Source: Gonapodya sp. JEL0774
Taxonomy: Eukaryota > Monoblepharomycota > Monoblepharidomycetes > Monoblepharidales > Gonapodyaceae
DNA length: 64,000 nt
Direction of reading: 5' to 3'
NCBI GenBank assembly: GCA_027604505.1
Contig: JADIIX010000020.1
Location: forward strand, 1 to 64,000
Under the pieces are notes generated by a model. That model worked only from the letters and a program-made list of their open reading frames with translations, was not told the DNA's origin and ran no database searches. The position numbers and the translations under genes are program-made. Of this stretch, positions 43,735-57,500 are shown in pieces. The first letter of the stretch is position 1, and every line of letters begins with the position of its first letter.

Positions 43735-46242
43735 ATGTTGTCCGTTTTACACTCATTTAAACGGTACAATCTCTCGATCACGTATGCAGGGCCGATCACT
43801 CCATTGCTGAACGCGGCATCGGTGGCCCCATGTCGACATGTGCAGAATCCCAGTGGGAGAAGAACATTGTTCCAAACCACGCACAGTCTACCATCAAGCA
43901 CGTCCACTACCATCAAAGGGGGTGCAACTGCTGAAGGGACAAAGAAGTACCGCCAGCGATTTCCCAAATTACCCGGAGCTTGGATTCCCAAGAGAGGTGA
44001 GTCCTTTACTCCGACTCACTTGAAAACTCCGTACTCTGATCTCCCACATATATAGATTGGCACATCTCCCGATTTGGCTTCGGCTGCCACAGAGTGAGCG
44101 CATCGAGCTCTAACCCTGAGCGTGCGGAGAACGAGAAAGCGTTACGAGTCGCACTCAGGAACGGCATCAATGTAATAGACACAGGGAGCTGGTTTGAAAA
44201 GGGTGAAACTGCGAAGAGGAGCTGCTGATAACACGTCCACTGAGCTATTCAATTTTGCGGCTACCTAGGGAATTCCGAGAGGCTTGTTGGGGATATTTTG
44301 AAAGAGGTGAATGCAGTCTGTGATGCTATGATTCTGTTGAGTCACGCTCACTGATTATGCTTCTCACCAGCTTGTATTGTCGGGGGAGATCAGTCGTGAG
44401 GTGAAGCAATTTCGGGGAGGCCGGTCCTCTCAATTGTTGAATTGGCTGCGTTTCAGGAAGTGGTGGTCATCTCAAAGTCCGGACCGCTCCCTCCTTGGCT
44501 TCTCGCCTCGTTGCCCTCAAAACTTCCGTATGTAGAGCTCCCAAACTCTGTGCATTGGTCCGCAGATCCTCGGTTCCTCGAATATTGTATCACACACTCA
44601 CTCTCCAGAATGGGTTTAGAACACATCGATGTGAGATCGCCTCAAGTTATGAGCACAAAACTTGACCATTCTAAACGTTCCAATCCTACCAACTTGGTCA
44701 AGGTTTGGGGTATTGATGGCTTCGACAGAGCACTGGCTTCACCATTGTATTCTGAGACTCAACTCTTAGAGCTTCTGCGATCTGCATTTCGACACCTCGA
44801 TGCAGAGGTAGACCGTGGTCGGATCGGAGGGTACATGTGGAGCAGTAATGCGCTGAGTCTTCCGACCACAGCGGCAAACGTTGGCTGGGATCTGGAGAAG
44901 GTAATTGCGCAGGTTCAACGGCCCGATAACTTTGTGGCAGTTGAGTACCCCTTCAATATATTTGAGAAAGATGTTGCACGTTCGTAGAGCCTGTTTCGGC
45001 AGCTGGATGCAAGGGACTCTCATTCATTGTTTCTGTAGGCGCACCCCATCCCACAAGTTCATCAGCTCGACGACATGATCTCTGCCAATTCCTCAACCGC
45101 CCACTAAATGCAATTGGTGGCGGATCTGTCCGCACTCTGTCTGATGGCGCAGAGGAAGTTGATATTTGGATTGAAGGATGGTCAACCGAGGAAGTGGAAG
45201 GTGCGTACATTCTGCTCCAGTCAGCCAGCGTGGTTTATTCTCCGTTAGCTTACTTACTCTAGTTGACAGATGCGGGAATCCTATCTCGACAGTTGTCCGA
45301 ACTCTTTGAGCGAGGAATAGTACTCGAGGAAGAGTTTCGACATTTCGGTGGGCTCCGATATCTTTGCTGAACAGCGCACACTGCAGTGCTAAAACGCCTG
45401 AAATAGTTGAAGATGCGGAGAATCCGCCGCCTACCTCATTCCCATCCTTCGCATGGTCGCAAGCGCTTTTAGATCAGTGGGTGCTCTCTGACTTGCCTTC
45501 TTCTCAGTAACAGATAAACAGCCTTTGATCCTTTCTTATAACAGTGCTCCTCGCTTAGCGCCTAATCTCTTGGCTACCCGCCATTTCTTGACGGCAACGC
45601 TCACGCCGCAAGTACGCACCGATCTGGAAGACGCGGCAGCACTGGCGGAAGAATGGGGCGGTGAAGAAGGCAAACGAGCACTTGAATGGATTGAGAAGTA
45701 TCACAAGGTTCGAATGGTTTTCTTCAGGATTGTCCTTCAAAATTACGACAAAAGCTACTTGCTTCCAGTTCGTCCTGGTCGACATTCCACCCCTCCTCAC
45801 TGCTCTGTCAAAATCGTTAACAATATCTGCGAACCGGGAGCTCGACTCCTTGATTCGACCTCTTCTGCCCCCTGCTAAGCGCCCAGCTATGCCAGGTTTG
45901 GCTTCAACCGCTTTGAAACTCGTCGGGAGCGTGGATCCAGGCGATCCAGCACTATGGGAATCTCAGGGACTGCAAGATAATGACATTGAATTTGAATCCG
46001 GAGTGGTGCCCCCTGTTGAGGAATCAGTTCCTCCTCTTGGATATGAGCTCCCATATCAGCAAGAGCGGGCCAAACTTCCGTTTGGGTTTGAACAATGTGC
46101 GGTGACCCTAGTCGGAATGAGGCGGCCTTCTTATGTACGCCATGTTTTGATGGTATCGGAGGAGTTGGGTGCGAAAGCAACAAGGATCGAACCTCATGAA
46201 TGGGCTCATGCACTTTATCAGCGCGGATTGTTGGAGAGTTGA
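43735..46242 (+). CDS. diverged aldo/keto reductase with long C-terminal extension
   Basis: The start at 43735 gives a basic, Ser/Thr-rich N-terminus (SVAPCRHVQNPSGRRTLF) that could target mitochondria. The AKR barrel follows: ISRFGFGCHRVS, LRNGINVIDTGSWF, EKGNSERLVGDILKE, VVVISKSG, then LLELLRSAFRHLDAEVDRGR, GGYMWSSN and FVAVEYPFNIFE. Catalytic Asp (VIDTG) and Lys (ISKSG) are present. The usual Tyr five residues after that Asp reads Phe, and the catalytic His position (normally ..YLHD..) reads Asp in VWGIDG. A C-terminal region of about 350 residues (to the stop at 46240) includes AAALAEEWGGEEGKRALEWI and ends in HEWAHALYQRGLLES. Probably not a standard reductase. Some splice sites are inferred. 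Confidence 0.7.
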
Positions 46243-47031
46243 GGCGGAGATTTGCACAGGAAGTGACCGCGTAAATCTGGTCCCTCGAAAACTCGCAGTT
46301 CTTGTACCTTCTATATCGAATGCATTGGTACTGACACTTCCTTGTGCCAACATCGCCGCGCAGCACAGCATAATTGTAGACTTTACCTTCAACATTGATC
46401 GTACAGGTGGATTTTTTAGCGGTTCCCGTCGTGCACTCCATGTGTTTCATTCACCTACAGATGTATTGATTTCTCAAATGATCTCTTGCACTCTTTCCCC
46501 GCAACCAGGGGAGCTCCCTGCGCACACTATCTCCGAATTAATTGAAACTGCCTCAGAAAGCATCCACAACAAAGTGGTGCTGGCAGAAAAACTGAATGAA
46601 ACGTTCAAACCAACAGCGGGCACAGCGGAGGGTGAGGAACGAGACGATGGAGAGAGCACTCGAGGCAAACGAAGACACCAGTCTGAACGAGTGGATGGGT
46701 TGGAGAGAGAGGTGGAAAAGGTTGGAGTATTGGAACTCTTGCAACCTAGTTGCTGCGGAGGAGTTTCCTTTACCAATTCGGCATCGTCGGTCTACCTACA
46801 GCCTCCTCAACCTCGATCATCCCGCCCAGCTCGAAGGATTGGCTCTGCTCGCCAGAGGAATCCTCCAGTCCTTGAAGTTAGTTCGGAGGATTCTGTGCGA
46901 CGAGCCGCGGAATGCCGGGCGCAGAAAAGAGAGTGGAGCGACAAAGGCAAAACACTGGCAGGAAGGTCTGATCTTTCTTGAAGCTGCATCTGCTAGGGTC
47001 TGGGGTTTGACGCTGGGACTCTCTGCTCCAG
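46243..47031 (+). CDS. upstream coding region, probably 5' exons of the CCDC112 gene
   Basis: Plus-strand frames look coding: from an ATG near 46480 (LPAHTISELIETASESIHNK) and, in another frame, HPAQLEGLALLARGILQSLK and KHWQEGLIFLEAASA up to about 46998. I could not close a splice model between them, and I do not recognise a family. They may be 5' exons of the CCDC112-like gene, which lacks a good start of its own, or a separate short gene. Confidence 0.35.
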
Positions 47032-48926
47032 GTGTGCCATCCTGGAGCGAGACATTGCGGGACATCTGCAAAAGTCTCAACCACCTCCTGAACTGTACGC
47101 CAGCATCGAGGAATATATGAAGCAGTCCTTCTCCGAGAGACTCGCAGAGCGTGCGTAGCCTTGGAGTGGACGTTGATCCGAACGAGTGTAACACAATCCC
47201 ACTTCAACGAAACAGACAAGGAGCTCTTCGAGCGTGTTTCGCGAATAAAAGTATTGGTACTTGCTTTTTCGCGCCTTGCGGAGGTTTCAGGCTCGGGGGA
47301 GCAATGTGGGTTGAATAATACTTCCAGCAGATCCGAAAGAAAATCTGAGGTCTCCACGATTCATAAAGACATCAATTCTTTGAAGCTGGCCGTCGAAGGA
47401 ATCGAAAGCGGAATCGTTTTATTCAAAGACGAACAAAAAGAAGCGTCAGTGATTTGATTGAGACTGTCCTGGACTAAACATTTGACCGACGAATTGCACC
47501 AGTTTCGAGGCTCTCCTCAGTGCCGAACGGCGAACCGCTGCTGAGATTGCCGCAAGCAATACTCGCATCGAGTCTTTCAGCTCTGAAGACCGTGCAGCTG
47601 CAGAAGCATGGATTGTCAACAAAAGTGGCACTAAAACAGCTCCCTTCACTAAATCAAGAGCTATTAAAACGGCTTTAGACGCAAGTGAAATGTCCAATGT
47701 GCCACTAGCAGTGAGAAGCTTTGAGGTGAGTCTCTGAAGCCAATGCCTTTTTGGATCTGTGATGATGATGGAAGCCTAGGACTTCGTTACCCGCTTCGGG
47801 CACTATGGAGGCTGGAGCGAGCAAGACCACCGATTGTTTGTCAGGTTGCGTGAAAAATTTGGTGTAAGCTAAGCGCTAATATGGTTGAGAGCTGGTACGA
47901 AGTCACATCTCACTCGTGTGAAACGTTTCAGTCGCGCAATCCCCGCTTCTTAAATTCTTGTATCGAAGCACTACCGTCGTGCGCCCCGGACGATATTTCA
48001 CGACATGAAGAGTGGTATGCGGAGTACTCTTTTCTAATGTTTGAGAAGAAACGCGCGCTGGTTGAATGGAAATCGAAGCGGGACCACAAAAACTCGATCA
48101 AGGAGGATCCCACCACCCAAGCTGACACTAAAAGCGATGTAGACGCCAAAAATGATGAACATATTAAGCGGACTGACCAAGCGGATGAAAAGCGAAAGAG
48201 GATAGAAGAGTGGCGCCAATGCAGAGAGAAACAAAAGCAAGAGGAAGAAGCTAAGAAGCTGGAAGAGTCGGAGAAAAGGGCAGCAACTGAGGAGCGCAAG
48301 AGGGCTGAACAGCAAGTGAGTGCAGTCACAGTCAGTCGGATCGGTAGCTCCTCGCTTCACAATGGGGTGGGATAGGCACACCTGCGAGCAAAAGCCGAGG
48401 AGTTCCGCCATCGAAAGGCAGAAGAGGCTGTGGCGAAGGAAGAAGAGGAGTGTATACAGAAAGAGCAGGAGAGAAAACGCGCTGCGATGACGAAGGAGTT
48501 GATTGAACGGTTGCAGGAGAAGGTGGGTGCACACGCTCGTCTGCCGACGAAAGAAAGGGTCACTGTACCCACCACCTTTCGTTCTGCGCTAATAGGACTC
48601 CCTTTTTATTCAACGTCGTGAAGAACTCATTGTCGCAAAGCGAAAGGAGGAAATGGAACGTGAACTCAGGGTCGCCAAACTTCAGAAGGCTGTAAGCTGA
48701 CCAACCACTGATCCTCCCGAACACTCCTGTGTTACATTAGCACTACGTTTTATAGGCTGAGTTTATACCCACTCGCGATCCCTCCCGCGTTCTACGCCCC
48801 ACCACCGCCTCCGAGCTCCGTTCCAAGGTCACCGATCCGGAACGAGATGGGGAGAAGGTGCGGGCAGATTTCGCGGCCAACAAAATTCCACGAAAGCAGA
48901 TTCCATCTTGGCGGACGGGTTTATAG
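47032..48926 (+). CDS. CCDC112-like ciliary coiled-coil protein (5' end uncertain)
   Basis: From about 47032 the exons read AILERDIAGHLQKSQPPPEL, SIEEYMKQSFSERLAE, then (after a GTGCGT...ACAG intron) KELFERVSRIKVLVLAFSRL, HKDINSLKLAVEGIESGIVL and SAERRTAAEIAA. The diagnostic part follows: FVTRFGHYGGWSEQDHRLFV, NPRFLNSCIEALPSCAPDDI, SRHEEWYAEYSFL, a long Glu/Lys-rich helix (KRKRIEEWRQCREKQKQEEE), then RDPSRVLRPTTASELRSK and a C-terminus ending IPSWRTGL. Human CCDC112 shows the same order (GGW..DH..F, HE.WY, DPSRLYKPT, IPTWRQGI). CCDC112 is a centriolar-satellite and ciliary-base protein in animals, which fits a fungus with flagellated zoospores. The gene is convergent with NAD kinase, 56 bp apart. 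Confidence 0.8.
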
Positions 48927-48982
48927 ACAGCATACAGGTGGTTGCGTGCGTGTATATGTAAACGGTGGTATGTATGATAATA

Positions 48983-50975
48983 CTACCGATGGGACCCCGA
49001 AAACGGCTCTGTTTTCTCCACGAGTTCTCCATCTCCCTTTCTCTCATCATCAGTTCCATTCAGTCCTTCTTTATAAACCGCTTCCTCGTCCGACACAAAG
49101 TCCACCTGCAATTCTTCAATTCGGCGGGTCGCCTCTTCGTTCGTTGGAAACGCCCCAATATGTCCCTCCCGCCCCAAACCAAGATCACCAAACCCATCCT
49201 CCTCCACAAACTCGAGTGGAGACACGCCGAACCCTTCGACGTGCCAGGGTCGCGCGGGGGAGAAATTTTGGTTCCATTTCAGGGAATTGCGTATGGTGTG
49301 AACCCAGGAAAGATTTCGGTCATCGCGGACGATGCAAGGCACGGGGTAGGGACTCCGGCGTATTCTTTGTGGTGGGGATCGGGTTGTTCGGCATCACGCG
49401 AAACGGCACGCAAGTGCGGGAAGCCCTTCATCGCAACCTACCGGAGGTACTCGCCACCCCTGAGGACCCACAAGTCCCTCCCATCGACACTCACACCGCC
49501 CATTCCCCTTGAAGCCGCCGATATCCGCATCTTCACAGTTGAAGAAGGGGGTAGCAGTACAGGTCGAAAACTAAGAGATCGAGGGCATATGGGAGTGAGA
49601 AGGAGGGCGTTGACGGATGGATTTATTATTGGGCCACCGGACGAGAGAGAGTAGGCTGTGGAGCCAGTGGGGGCTACAATGAGGAGGGTGGAGCGTTTTT
49701 GGCTCTGTTTAAACTCGAATGATTGAGACACGATGCACCCACTGCTGACAATCAGACCATCTGCGACAACAGATTCGGTAAGAACTTCATCGTTCTAGGA
49801 CGTTCACGGAATGGGGATGTTGGTGTACACGGAAGCATCATCCAGACAAACATTTACAGGTCAATCTTCAACTGTCCCCCTCCCTTGCGGCAAAACAAAC
49901 TGAAGCTCGCCACAGTCTACGCACCACAAAGACATCCGCTGTTATAAGTTGAGGTTGCCGTCCCCGATGCAGGACAATTTCGTTCAGGACGTGTGTTTCG
50001 GAATTCAAATCGATTCGCTCCCCGTTCTCCCGATGGACTGTACAGGCCAGTCTCATACGCAGAAGTATGGAGATATCACTGCCATCGAGGAGACGGCGGA
50101 GGGTGGGACGGTAGGCGGATATACCTTTTTATGATCTGATGAGCCTGGCAGTAACAAATAGGGAACAAAGGGAGCGTCAGGATAGCATACCAAACCCCAG
50201 AAGAAAGCCAATGGTGCCCATAGAGAAGGATACGATTGGTGGACACTCCCGACCGAACAGGGAACACGCATACAAAATCGTTCCATCTCCACCCAAAGTG
50301 ATTACAAAATCCGCGAAGGAAAGATCGGGCGGCGGTTTGGAAGTTGCCGGTAGGGTAACAGGAGTCAGCTTATTATCCCCTGATACACTCGCGGGTGAGG
50401 TATAGCATGGTCGAGGAATCTCGTTCAAGCATCGTTCGCGAGCTCGGAGTTCGGTGTACACATCGTCTTCCACGTAAACGGTAATTGAAGGGTAATTTCT
50501 ACTCAACCAGCTGCAACAAAAGCAAATCGTTCAGATGATGGAAAACGTGGGCCACGACAGAGCCACATACCGAGCGATTTCAAGAAGTGCTATCTCTGTC
50601 TGTGCATCTCCGGGCTTCTTGACAATAAGAACTGAGCGGGGAGGTTCCAGCCACCGAAGTTTTCTCTCTACTCTTTTGAGAGATGGGTGAATGCGCTTGC
50701 TTATCACTCCTGGCAAGGCCCAACGTCCATGTAAAGCTCACGCGTGGGACTGTAGTTGAGGTTCCGACCTCATGTAATCAGTATTGGTGGGATCCAAGAG
50801 CACGATTTTGCGATGTAAAAGGGGAGTTTTTGAGACAGGGGCGCCATTACCATTTCCATGAATACTCGGTAGGGCTGTAGCGGGGCCAACTCGGGCGGAA
50901 TGTTTGAACCGAAGCGGAAGGAGTGGGATTGGATTGGGAAAGAGCCTTGGGATAGAATTGAAGACGCGATGACAT
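48983..50975 (-). CDS. NAD kinase, probably mitochondrial (Pos5-like)
   Basis: Read downward from the ATG at 50975: a basic, acid-free N-terminus ([15 protein letters not shown]) that suits a mitochondrial presequence, then [20 protein letters not shown], then [18 protein letters not shown] (the GGDG motif), [72 protein letters not shown] and [16 protein letters not shown] plus [11 protein letters not shown]. All NAD-kinase signature motifs are present in order. It phosphorylates NAD(H) to NADP(H). Exon junctions such as the one before [11 protein letters not shown] were found by phase. The start is shared with a 143-bp divergent promoter to COQ5. The exon linking the presequence to LRWLEPP is tentative. 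Confidence 0.85.
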
Positions 50976-51118
50976 GCACAATATTTTGTCCACATGGAAT
51001 TCGTGGACGAGAGTTGTCGAGCTGTCGAGCGGGGGATCCGGCTCAAGCAAGCGGGAGTGGGTGCCTCGCTGTGGTCACATCCCTTCGTCTTCAGAACCAC
51101 AACCCAACCAATTCAATA
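50976..51118. promoter_or_regulatory. 143-bp bidirectional promoter, NAD kinase / COQ5
   Basis: The putative start of the mitochondrial NAD kinase and the COQ5 start face away from each other across 143 bp. Both products belong in mitochondria, so co-regulation is plausible but not shown. Confidence 0.4.
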
Positions 51119-52390
<1,272 letters not shown>

Positions 52391-52456
52391 ATTTTTGGAC
52401 CGCTGTAGTGTGTCCTCGGACATATATAGACTGAACATCACAACAAACCATTCCCA

Positions 52457-54275
52457 ATGATGACCACTGACGATGACGACCAGATGGAACTTGACCGAGA
52501 CAATGCTTCTGATGCCGGGTCTGTTGTTTCGCAGTCGGATCACGGTGCGGACTCGGATGTGGAGATGGCTCCAGGAAAGTCGTCACATTCGCTGGACAAG
52601 GGAAAGGGAAAAGCCAGGGATGAAACGGTGCTACTCCCTGGGAGAGGAGGAGCTGGCACTCTGGAGAATTTGCCTTGGTACGTGGTGTACTCTCCCTTGA
52701 AATCGACGCCAGGTCTCTAACTCGTGGATGGACGTGATGTCACCAAAGGGTGGAAAAATACCGACCACAAGAGCTCGACGAGGTGATTTCTCACCAGAAT
52801 ATTATATCTACAAGTGAGTGCTGTCGATGGGGCCGGCTCTGCATCAGCAATGCGAAGTCGTCTATGGATTGCGAACGTCCCCTGCTAATCACCACTTTTT
52901 CATCTGATTCGTGATCTTTTCCACCTCTCATTGCCATGGCGCAGTCAGCAAGTTTATCTCCGAGAATAGGCTACCACATCTTCTCTTCTACGGACCACCT
53001 GGTAAGGTTGAGAGAAGTCCAACTCGAGAAGTCCATTGATCGCTCGGAATATCCTTCCCTTGAACCACTTAAAACCAATGCTAACCAATAGGAACGGGCA
53101 AAACAACTACAATATTAGCTATTGCGCGTCAGCTTTATGGTGCCAAGTGGAAGTCGATGGTCCTGGAGCTCAACGCGTCTGACGACCGAGGTATCGAGGT
53201 CGTTCGAGAGCAAATCAAAAACTTTGCCAGCACGAGAGCCGTCTTCAGGTGTGTGAAGCATTTTGTGTGCTCAGTATTTGTTTTTGCAACTTCGGCGACT
53301 CACATTTGTACAACTATATGGACCTTTTACCCGCTGTTGCAATAGCACCGGATTCAAAATGATCATTCTGGACGAAGCAGATGCTATGACACAGGCTGCA
53401 CAAGCTGCTCTGAGACGAGGTGAACTCTTATTGTGGCTTCCATCAAGACTCGACTTGATGTGACGTAGACCATTGTGGGAACAGTTATCGAATCCTACAC
53501 CCGTAACGTCCGCTTCTGTATCATTTGCAATTACGTCAGCAAAATTATTCCAGCATTACAATCTCGGTGTACGAGATTCAGGTTCTCGCCGCTCAAATTA
53601 GATCAAATCGACAAGCGACTGGACTTTATTACGGAGAAGGAAGGGTAAGCGACCTAAGCTAATGGAATTGCGAGCTCTTGACGATGCTCAAGATTTCATT
53701 GAACATATGGCTTTTAGTATAAACCTTACGGATGATGGCAAGCAGGCGCTTCTTAAACTCTCTCAAGGCGACATGAGACGAGCACTCAACATTCTCCAGG
53801 CCTCTCACGCTGGTTACCCCGTAGTTGACCAAACAGCCGTGTATACATGCACTGGTGATCCGTTACCTGCTGACATCGAGCGAATTCTAGAGTGGATGTT
53901 AGCGGAAGAGTTCTCGACGGCACTGGATAGTAAGTGAGCGTGTTTGATAGTGATCTTTGGTGCATGTCTTGATTTCTTTCGTTGCCACAGAAATTCGAGC
54001 TCTCAAGACGGACAAGGGCTTAGCTCTGACTGATATCCTAACGGGTGTACATGCGTTCCTGTCGCAACTGGAGCTGCCTCCAAAGTGCCGAATTTATCTG
54101 TTGGATCGATTATCGGACATTGAGTGAGCTCCCAGGATATTTCTTGTGTCCGTCCCGCTGCTCATAATAAAAAATTCACAGGTATAAACTGAATTCTGGC
54201 GGCACTGAGAAAATTCAACTCCCGGCTATGATCGGAGCATTCAGAATCGCAACGGAAATGGCGGGGAGAAGTTGA
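52457..54275 (+). CDS. RFC3: replication factor C small subunit (yeast Rfc3 / human RFC5 type)
   Basis: Starts at ATG 52457 with an acidic, Ser-rich N-terminal extension ([20 protein letters not shown]) that is long for the family. After the first intron comes [25 protein letters not shown] and, across another intron, [16 protein letters not shown] (Walker A), [36 protein letters not shown] (Walker B DEAD-like), [20 protein letters not shown] (SRC motif), [26 protein letters not shown] and [16 protein letters not shown]. The C-terminal collar ends at 54275 ([17 protein letters not shown]). The CTGDP and LNASDDRG motifs point to the Rfc3/RFC5 subunit of the PCNA clamp loader. Confidence 0.93.
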
Positions 54276-54547
54276 TTTATTTACATTTTGGGCAGCCGCT
54301 CCTCGACCCTACCCCGCCTCCAGGGCCAGGAATACATCTGACGCAATACATTACATGAAATAAATATGCACATTGTACAAGTAAATCCTCCTGCCATCGG
54401 ATACCGAGCTCTGGGACTGTGTAAGTGACACTCATCCTGATATATGTACATAACTCATCGTGGTTTGAAGGTCAGCAGGGTTTGTGACGTCACAGTTACG
54501 CCCGGCTACTGGCCGCCACCCACGGATTAAATTTTTCATGGATTGCC
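54276..54547. other. spacer and promoter of the sensor-kinase gene
   Basis: 272 bp without a gene. An AATAAATATG stretch near 54359 may serve as the poly(A) signal of the RFC gene. Confidence 0.45.
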
Positions 54548-57500
54548 ATGCACTCTGTCCTCCCTTCCTTACCCTCGTTCCTCATCCTGCTTGCAATATT
54601 ATCGTACTCCGTGGTAGCTCTGACAACTCCACCCTTTCATGCTGTCGATTTGCAGAGCCGGAGAGACACCAAAGTGGAAAGATCACAGGAAGTGGACTTT
54701 CCTCTCCAGTTCAGTGGCGGGCACCTATTCCAGAAACGTCACATCCTTTTTTTTGTCAATCAAGTGGCAGTTGCGGGCGCTGCCAGTGGAAGGCTCGTGA
54801 GGAATCAAGTTCCGTTAACGGGGACCGAGAATCTCCGGGTGGAGCTCCTCCTCGATGGCATACGTATTCCTGTGGAAGAGCCGTGGATTAATGGTGGTTC
54901 TTTGGGACTGCTGAAGACTGGTGAGTCTGTACCTCTTTGGCTCCTCGCGTGCTCTTCTCACAAAGACTCCGTGGTGGCCCCCAAAGTCCGAACTCCCCTT
55001 GCAAGCTCTTGTCGACAATACTTCTTCGAAGTGTTTGATGACTCGAATATTTCTGTGGCGCGCTGGCCTGCATATGGATCCCTCACCACTCAAGAGATAG
55101 ACGGATGGTGTGCCAGTCCAGCAGGTGTGCTGTTCCATTCTCTTGGTGTCAGACATATGACCAACAGTAACGGTACATAGATCCCAGTCTCGCCCTTTTT
55201 TCGAGCGTTTTGGACATCCTCATAGCAATTGCATACTTCTCTATTCCCTTCGAGGTGTGTGGTTGCGGCTTTCCCCGTTCTTATCCCCCATGATGTCGAG
55301 TGTCTTTGCCCTGCGTTACAACAGCTGATCTTTTTCATTCGACGCGCTCCACACTTTCCATTTCCGTCTGTCTTCTTCATGTTTGGGGCCTTTATCGCAT
55401 CGTGTGGGGCCACCCATATTGTCGGTGCCTTGGTCCCTTGGCCTTTCATTCCGTGTGAGCTATTGTGTACTCCCGGATACATTGGCGTCACACAATTTAA
55501 CTTGATGAAAAGTCTATGGAGCGCAGATTGCCTTGAAGCTTGCGACCGCCGCTGTTTCCCTCTTCACCGCGGGCGCACTACTCATAATAATTCCCAAGGT
55601 GAAACTGTTGTCCGTGGTTGATCATTGATAAGGTTCATCCCTAACTCGCTATTTGGTGAGAGCAGGCGTTCGAACTTCCTGTGTATGCTCGTGCCATGGA
55701 GCTTGCGGTCAGTGTGCTGTTTTGTCTCAATGGTGAACAGGTTTGGGTTGAAGAAGTCCTGCAGCTTTCTGAGAGGATGCACACAATGCGCTCTTTGCGT
55801 GACGAAAATGAAGGTCTTGAAGCATTCAGAACCATTACCCACAGGATTCGGACCAAGGCCTTGGATTCAAGACCAGGTGCGAGAATTTTCCACTCAACGG
55901 CGAGATTTTTCATAAAAGGATGGAAGTATTTACGAAATTTATTCGTGAACACTGAAGACATTCTTCGATACACTGCCAGTGAAGTTGCCCAGGTTTACCT
56001 CCGAGGCGACCAACGTTGGGGAAGGTGCCTCGTTTACCTACCGTTCGTACGAGAGAAAGACAATGGTGGAGGCTCGGAAATGGACGCCTTTTTTTGGTGT
56101 TTCAATGAGCATATAAAAGGCGATGATGCCGACTCTATCGCCTCTGTGAAGTCGGTGCTTCTTTCGGCTGATATGCCGTCAGTTCGGTTGTGCCTAAACT
56201 CTGCGGCCCCAGTGGAAGTGAACGAGGCAACAATGCCGGAAGAGCTATTGGCATTCCAGGATCTGTTTGGTGGTTACAACAATGGTATTATCAATGCTGT
56301 TCTTCTGGTCCGCATCCTCGTGCCACAAAATTCGTCGGCATCCTCTGGGGACACGGATTCGGACAACGTGCTCTCAACGGCTTCCGAGTCTTTCCTTCTT
56401 TCTAGTTTAGACTCGACGTCTCAGAATTATGAACCTCGAAGTTATGGACTAATGGTTCTCGTCAGACATATCCCGCCTCAATACGCTTTTGGTGACGGTG
56501 AAACAACATTGGAGCAAGAAGTACCGATATTCTCACAGAATCGCTACTCGCGAATCAAATCATTCACACCAAGGGTTCTACGGCGCAAGTTCCAAGAGTC
56601 GTTCTCCTGGGGTGTGCACACAGGTCTCCTTCGTGACGTCGTGGAACAAACTACGATTTCATTGGCGCGAGCAGCACTCCTGGACGGGAACAAGTCGCGA
56701 ATCAAGGAACTTGCCGAGCAGAATGTGGTTTTGAAACAAGCACGGAAGGAGGCGCAGTTGGCAAAGGGACAACGAGAATTCCTTGCGATTATGAGCGTGA
56801 GTGTAAAACTATTATTTTAGAGTTTTAAGGTCGTGAGGTGCATGACGTTGCCTTGCAGCATGAGATGAGAACTCCTTTGTATGCAGTGACGGCCTTGTCC
56901 GCGATGATGCTTGGTGCGGTAGTTTCTATTGTGCAGCAATAGTGTGGTTCTCTCCTGAAGAAACATGTTGTTCTTGTAGAGCTTCCATTTCTACAAAACT
57001 ACTCGACTTCTAACTCGACCATCGAAGAACGCCAAGTTTTGGAGTTAATTGACATGCTTGAGGTTGTCAAGCGAAGGTCAGTTCACTTGGATTGAATTCT
57101 GAAAACATTCCTTTCACTCAAAACTTCATTTAGTGGCGACATGCTGATATCGATTGTGACCAATATACTGGATTTCACGAAAGTTGAAGAAGAAGCGCTT
57201 AGTCTGGAAAAGCGACCTTTTGTCGTACGTGAAGCAATTGAGACCTCTATGGAGATCGTCACCATGCAGGATGACAAGGCTTCGAACCCACACATCAACG
57301 TTCAAATTGGTGGTTCTGTGCCGACCATTTTGGTCGGGGATTTTACAAGGCAAGTTTCCAGGATATTTGGTTGACAGCTCTAAATTCTTATTACCCGTCC
57401 AGAGTTCGTCAGATTGTTGTCAATCTCCTTTCGAACGCCTGCAAGTTTACACCCAAGGATGGAGATGGTAAACACAAATTTGCACCATTTCCGCTCCCGA

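Noticed and set aside
45887-46450. 187-codon minus-strand frame opposite the AKR end
   Set aside because: It overlaps the well-supported C-terminus of the plus-strand gene; sequence is Cys/Arg-rich without a family pattern.
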